From: a virus
Length of the DNA: 48,645 nt
IMG/VR virus record: IMGVR_UViG_3300024518_000003
Coordinates: 1 to 48,645 of that record
Strand: one strand, 5' to 3'
The position numbers and the translations under genes are program-made. The notes beneath the pieces are model-generated. The model did not search any database. It was given only the letters and a program-made list of their open reading frames with translations, and was not told the DNA's origin. Below are positions 46,380 through 48,645 of this stretch, piece by piece (the first letter of the stretch is position 1; each line of letters opens with the position of its first letter).

Positions 46380-46609
46380 AGCTCTTCTAGCTCCTCAAAT
46401 TTCAAATCGATGAATTCCTGCAACTCCTGGCATTGCCCTACTCTCTTGCCGTACATTTTCAAAAACTCCGAATTGGACGAAATATCCATGAGGTCACCCA
46501 ACGCCGTGTGGGCTGCCAGGGCCTGCTGCTTGTAGTACGCCCTCCGCATTACCGCCTGCGTTACCGGGCTGCGCTTCCACTCCTGGAAGTCCTGCTCCGT
46601 TATTTCCAT
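46361..46609 (-). CDS. Hypothetical protein overlapping the portal 3' end, 82 aa
   Basis: ATG 46609 has GGAGCGA upstream. The product starts MEITEQDFQEWKRSPVTQAV and has a helical, charged rest. The pattern ITEQDFxxWKxxPVT is common in phage proteins beside the portal. The first 39 codons overlap the portal gene in another frame. Confidence 0.75.
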   Translation of the reverse strand: MEITEQDFQEWKRSPVTQAVMRRAYYKQQALAAHTALGDLMDISSNSEFLKMYGKRVGQCQELQEFIDLKFEELEELCEKTS

Positions 46610-48497
46610 CTCTATTCGCTCCTATCTGTACTAACTTCGTAATCTCTTGTAATTCTGCCTTATACTGGTCCAGCTGAGGACCAACCTCAGTCGCCTCAGC
46701 ATCTGCCAGAGCTTTAATAGCGGTGGCCACATTCTTCTGTACACGGGATGCAATCTCCCGCCGGTCGTCATCGTTCTTCGACATTTCGAATTGGAATTTA
46801 GATACCTCCAGCTGGAGCTTCTGAGCTTCCAACATGATCTTCGGATCTTGGGGCGGAGGCGGTGCGTCCAGAAGCTTCTTGGCGTCCGGAATCTGCATGG
46901 CTTCCAGGAACCGACGCTTGATCTCCTCGTCGTTGAATCCCTGCCCGACCATCCCCATTAATATCTGGGCCTTAAGTAACTTCTGAGTACCAGTGGTTTC
47001 ATTCGGGTCCGCGATGGGGACTATGTCACACGTCTCGTAGTTATAGTCCGACCGCAGGATCGCCGTCTGAGAGTCCAGGACCCTGAAATACTCCTTGGGG
47101 TCTAGGTGCTCATAATTTAAGACGAAAAGAGCTTTAAACTCTCTCCTGAAAGAGTAGTACAGCCTCTTATGGATAGAACTGAAAACAGTAAGCCCCTGCT
47201 CGATACGGGCGAGAGTCGTCGTCGGTCTCTCGGACTCGTTGCTCTGCTGCCCTGTCAATATCTCGGACACACTGGCAAGCTTCTCGCCTGCCGTGACCAT
47301 GAATCCGAGCATATTGAACAGGACCATGGAGGGTTCTTTTGCGGGCAACGGTACTATGTTCTTTCGTAAGTCGTCGCCGATGAAGCCCACACTCTTCCAT
47401 TCGCCGAGGCTGAATTTCAGTTCCCCTCCGCCACGGCCTCGGCCAAGGTTCACTCCCTTGCCAAGAAACCCTGCGTTGAGGTTGTATAGGGTTCCCGAAT
47501 CTACGATTTGGTTGGTTACAGAATCAATTACCTTATTTATGGGTGTTAGGAGAACACCGAATCCGATATCATAGAAGCTCCCGTCCATGGCAGGCATGAA
47601 CGAATATTTCGTAAAATATTGTTTCGCCGCTATCCGTGATACCTCGTCGTCACTATTACGTGTAACACCCTTGGCATCGAACCGTGGGACGATACGAGCC
47701 ACCTGTTCAGTGTCTTTATGGACGACCACAATGTACGGCTCTTTGTACCCGTCGTCATCCAGGTCGAGGTATGTGTGCTGCTCCATAAACACGTGTGGCT
47801 GTTCCGGATCTTCTGCAGCTGTCGTCTCTTCATCTTCTTCCTTAGTGGCCAACGGGCTCCCGTAGTCGTAGCGAGAGAACAGTCCTGCCCGCACTCTCTC
47901 CTCTACCTCATTCGGATAGAGAACGTACAGTTCAGTGAGCCTAGGGACCGTACTGAGCGACTTGGCCCAGTAGTTCACAACTATATCCCAAGCACTGCGG
48001 TACTCTGACCTGTTCCGGCCAAGGACAGGATCGTACCAATGCTTCTTAAATGCTAACCCACTTATGGGCAAAACACTGAGCAGCTTATCGGTCTCCGCCT
48101 CCCACTCTTCCATCTCATGGAGGAGCTGGTAGGACATATGACGTGAGACCCTGTCTGCTGCGTCGGACTTCTCGTTGTTCGGATCATCTCCGACTACGAT
48201 AGCCCGGACTACATCTGGAGCCTTAACGAAGTTAGGGTACGCTCTTGCGGCGAATTGAATCGCAGACACGGCCATCAGGGGGTACTTCATACTGGAAGAC
48301 TTCTCGAAAGGGAAGTTACGTTCCTCAAATACCTGCATGGCCACCTTCTGAGCTTCTCGAGTCGTCCGCTCCCAGTCGGCGCGGCTGGCCTTATCGATAT
48401 CGTACCCGTCGATCACGCCTTTGGCTATGACAGCGAGCTCGTCGTCGGTGAGTTTGTCGGCGATGTTAGCTTCGCCTATCAGGTCCTCTGGCCTCAA
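46494..48497 (-). CDS. Portal protein (P22-like), 667 aa
   Basis: The portal forms the dodecameric DNA entry ring. The region FPFEKSSSMKYPLMAVSAIQ, then ARAYPNFVKAPDVVRAIVVG, then LPISGLAFKKHWYDP and YFTKYSFMPAMDGSFYDIGF, and the wing/stem segments follow the P22-type portal pattern. A Gly/Ala/Pro tail (residues 630-667) is low-complexity. The start is TTG 48497, overlapping the terL stop (TTGA), so translation is probably coupled. Confidence 0.88.
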   Translation of the reverse strand: MRPEDLIGEANIADKLTDDELAVIAKGVIDGYDIDKASRADWERTTREAQKVAMQVFEERNFPFEKSSSMKYPLMAVSAIQFAARAYPNFVKAPDVVRAIVVGDDPNNEKSDAADRVSRHMSYQLLHEMEEWEAETDKLLSVLPISGLAFKKHWYDPVLGRNRSEYRSAWDIVVNYWAKSLSTVPRLTELYVLYPNEVEERVRAGLFSRYDYGSPLATKEEDEETTAAEDPEQPHVFMEQHTYLDLDDDGYKEPYIVVVHKDTEQVARIVPRFDAKGVTRNSDDEVSRIAAKQYFTKYSFMPAMDGSFYDIGFGVLLTPINKVIDSVTNQIVDSGTLYNLNAGFLGKGVNLGRGRGGGELKFSLGEWKSVGFIGDDLRKNIVPLPAKEPSMVLFNMLGFMVTAGEKLASVSEILTGQQSNESERPTTTLARIEQGLTVFSSIHKRLYYSFRREFKALFVLNYEHLDPKEYFRVLDSQTAILRSDYNYETCDIVPIADPNETTGTQKLLKAQILMGMVGQGFNDEEIKRRFLEAMQIPDAKKLLDAPPPPQDPKIMLEAQKLQLEVSKFQFEMSKNDDDRREIASRVQKNVATAIKALADAEATEVGPQLDQYKAELQEITKLVQIGANRDGNNGAGLPGVEAQPGNAGGNAEGVLQAAGPGSPHGVG

Positions 48498-48645
48498 TAT
48501 CCTGTCCTCGCGTCTCTGCTGCTCGTTGAGCGGTTACTGTCCCCGCCGTACTCCTCATCATACAGGGGTGTGTACCGCGTGTCAAGTAGTGATAACCGGT
48601 ACAAATTTTCCATCATATCATCCTCTTCCTTGGAAGGCTTGCCTT
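48494..48645 (-). CDS. terL: Terminase large subunit, C-terminal part (with repeat copy)
   Basis: These bases hold the last residues and TGA (48494-48496) of terL. Bases 48519-48645 repeat 1-127. Across the join the frame reads without a break into the portion at 1-1514. The C-terminus has EEDDMMENLYRLSLLD followed by a short Asp/Ser/Arg tail. Confidence 0.95.
   Translation of the reverse strand, partial: GKPSKEEDDMMENLYRLSLLDTRYTPLYDEEYGGDSNRSTSSRDARTGY
48519..48645. repeat. Terminal direct repeat, right copy
   Basis: Identical to bases 1-127. It marks the circle closure. Confidence 0.97.

Noticed and set aside
25836-48497. Numerous rightward frames opposite the structural genes
   Set aside because: They mirror the codon structure of well-supported leftward genes and have no start signals.
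1-48645. tRNA, rRNA, integrase or phage RNA polymerase genes
   Set aside because: No cloverleaf-like stretch, recombinase motif or single-subunit polymerase motif was recognised by reading; a dedicated tRNA scan was not possible here.

Overview
The window is one complete circular genome of a tailed, short-tailed (podovirus-like) DNA phage, cut open inside the large terminase gene. The last 127 bases repeat the first 127 exactly, so the unique circle is 48,518 bp. A P22-type virion set (portal, scaffold, coat, gp4-like and gp10-like tail accessory proteins, tailspike) points to a Gram-negative host. I cannot name the host, and I see no tRNA, rRNA, integrase or CRISPR.

Genes fall into four blocks served by two divergent promoter regions. 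Block A (about 4283-8403, + strand, AT-richer) is a set of small early genes around a DNA polymerase III beta sliding clamp. Block B (16199 down to 8871, - strand) holds a SF2 helicase, small membrane and DNA-binding proteins, a VRR-NUC nuclease and a primase-helicase. Block C (16330-25448, + strand) holds a 675-aa early protein, a DUF2800-type nuclease, a DUF2815-type ssDNA-binding protein, a family A DNA polymerase and small zinc-binding or membrane proteins. Block D (4138 down to 1, then 48518 down to about 25455, - strand) holds two HTH proteins (one probably TerS), a Tad2-like anti-Thoeris protein, TerL, portal, a GroES-like protein, scaffold, coat, tail genes, tailspike and a small membrane cassette.

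Blocks A and D diverge from 4139-4282, where two 12-bp palindromic operators sit on or next to the leftward promoter. Blocks B and C diverge from 16200-16329, where a perfect 31-bp inverted repeat gives both transcripts the same -10 box, 5' leader and Shine-Dalgarno. Blocks A and B converge on 8404-8870, a gene-free stretch full of palindromes with an AT tract, which is the best origin or terminator candidate. Blocks C and D converge at 25449-25521 on a 13-bp stem-loop.

The replication set is nearly self-contained: PrimPol-like primase-helicase, SF2 helicase, Pol A, SSB-like protein, two nucleases and a phage-encoded clamp, but no clamp loader that I can see. No endolysin is recognisable. The most interesting points are the mirror-image promoter, the repeat-rich convergent region, the clamp, a repeated HTH-like module in two adjacent proteins, Tad2 with an extra N-terminal domain, and a C2H2 finger protein inside the capsid cluster.
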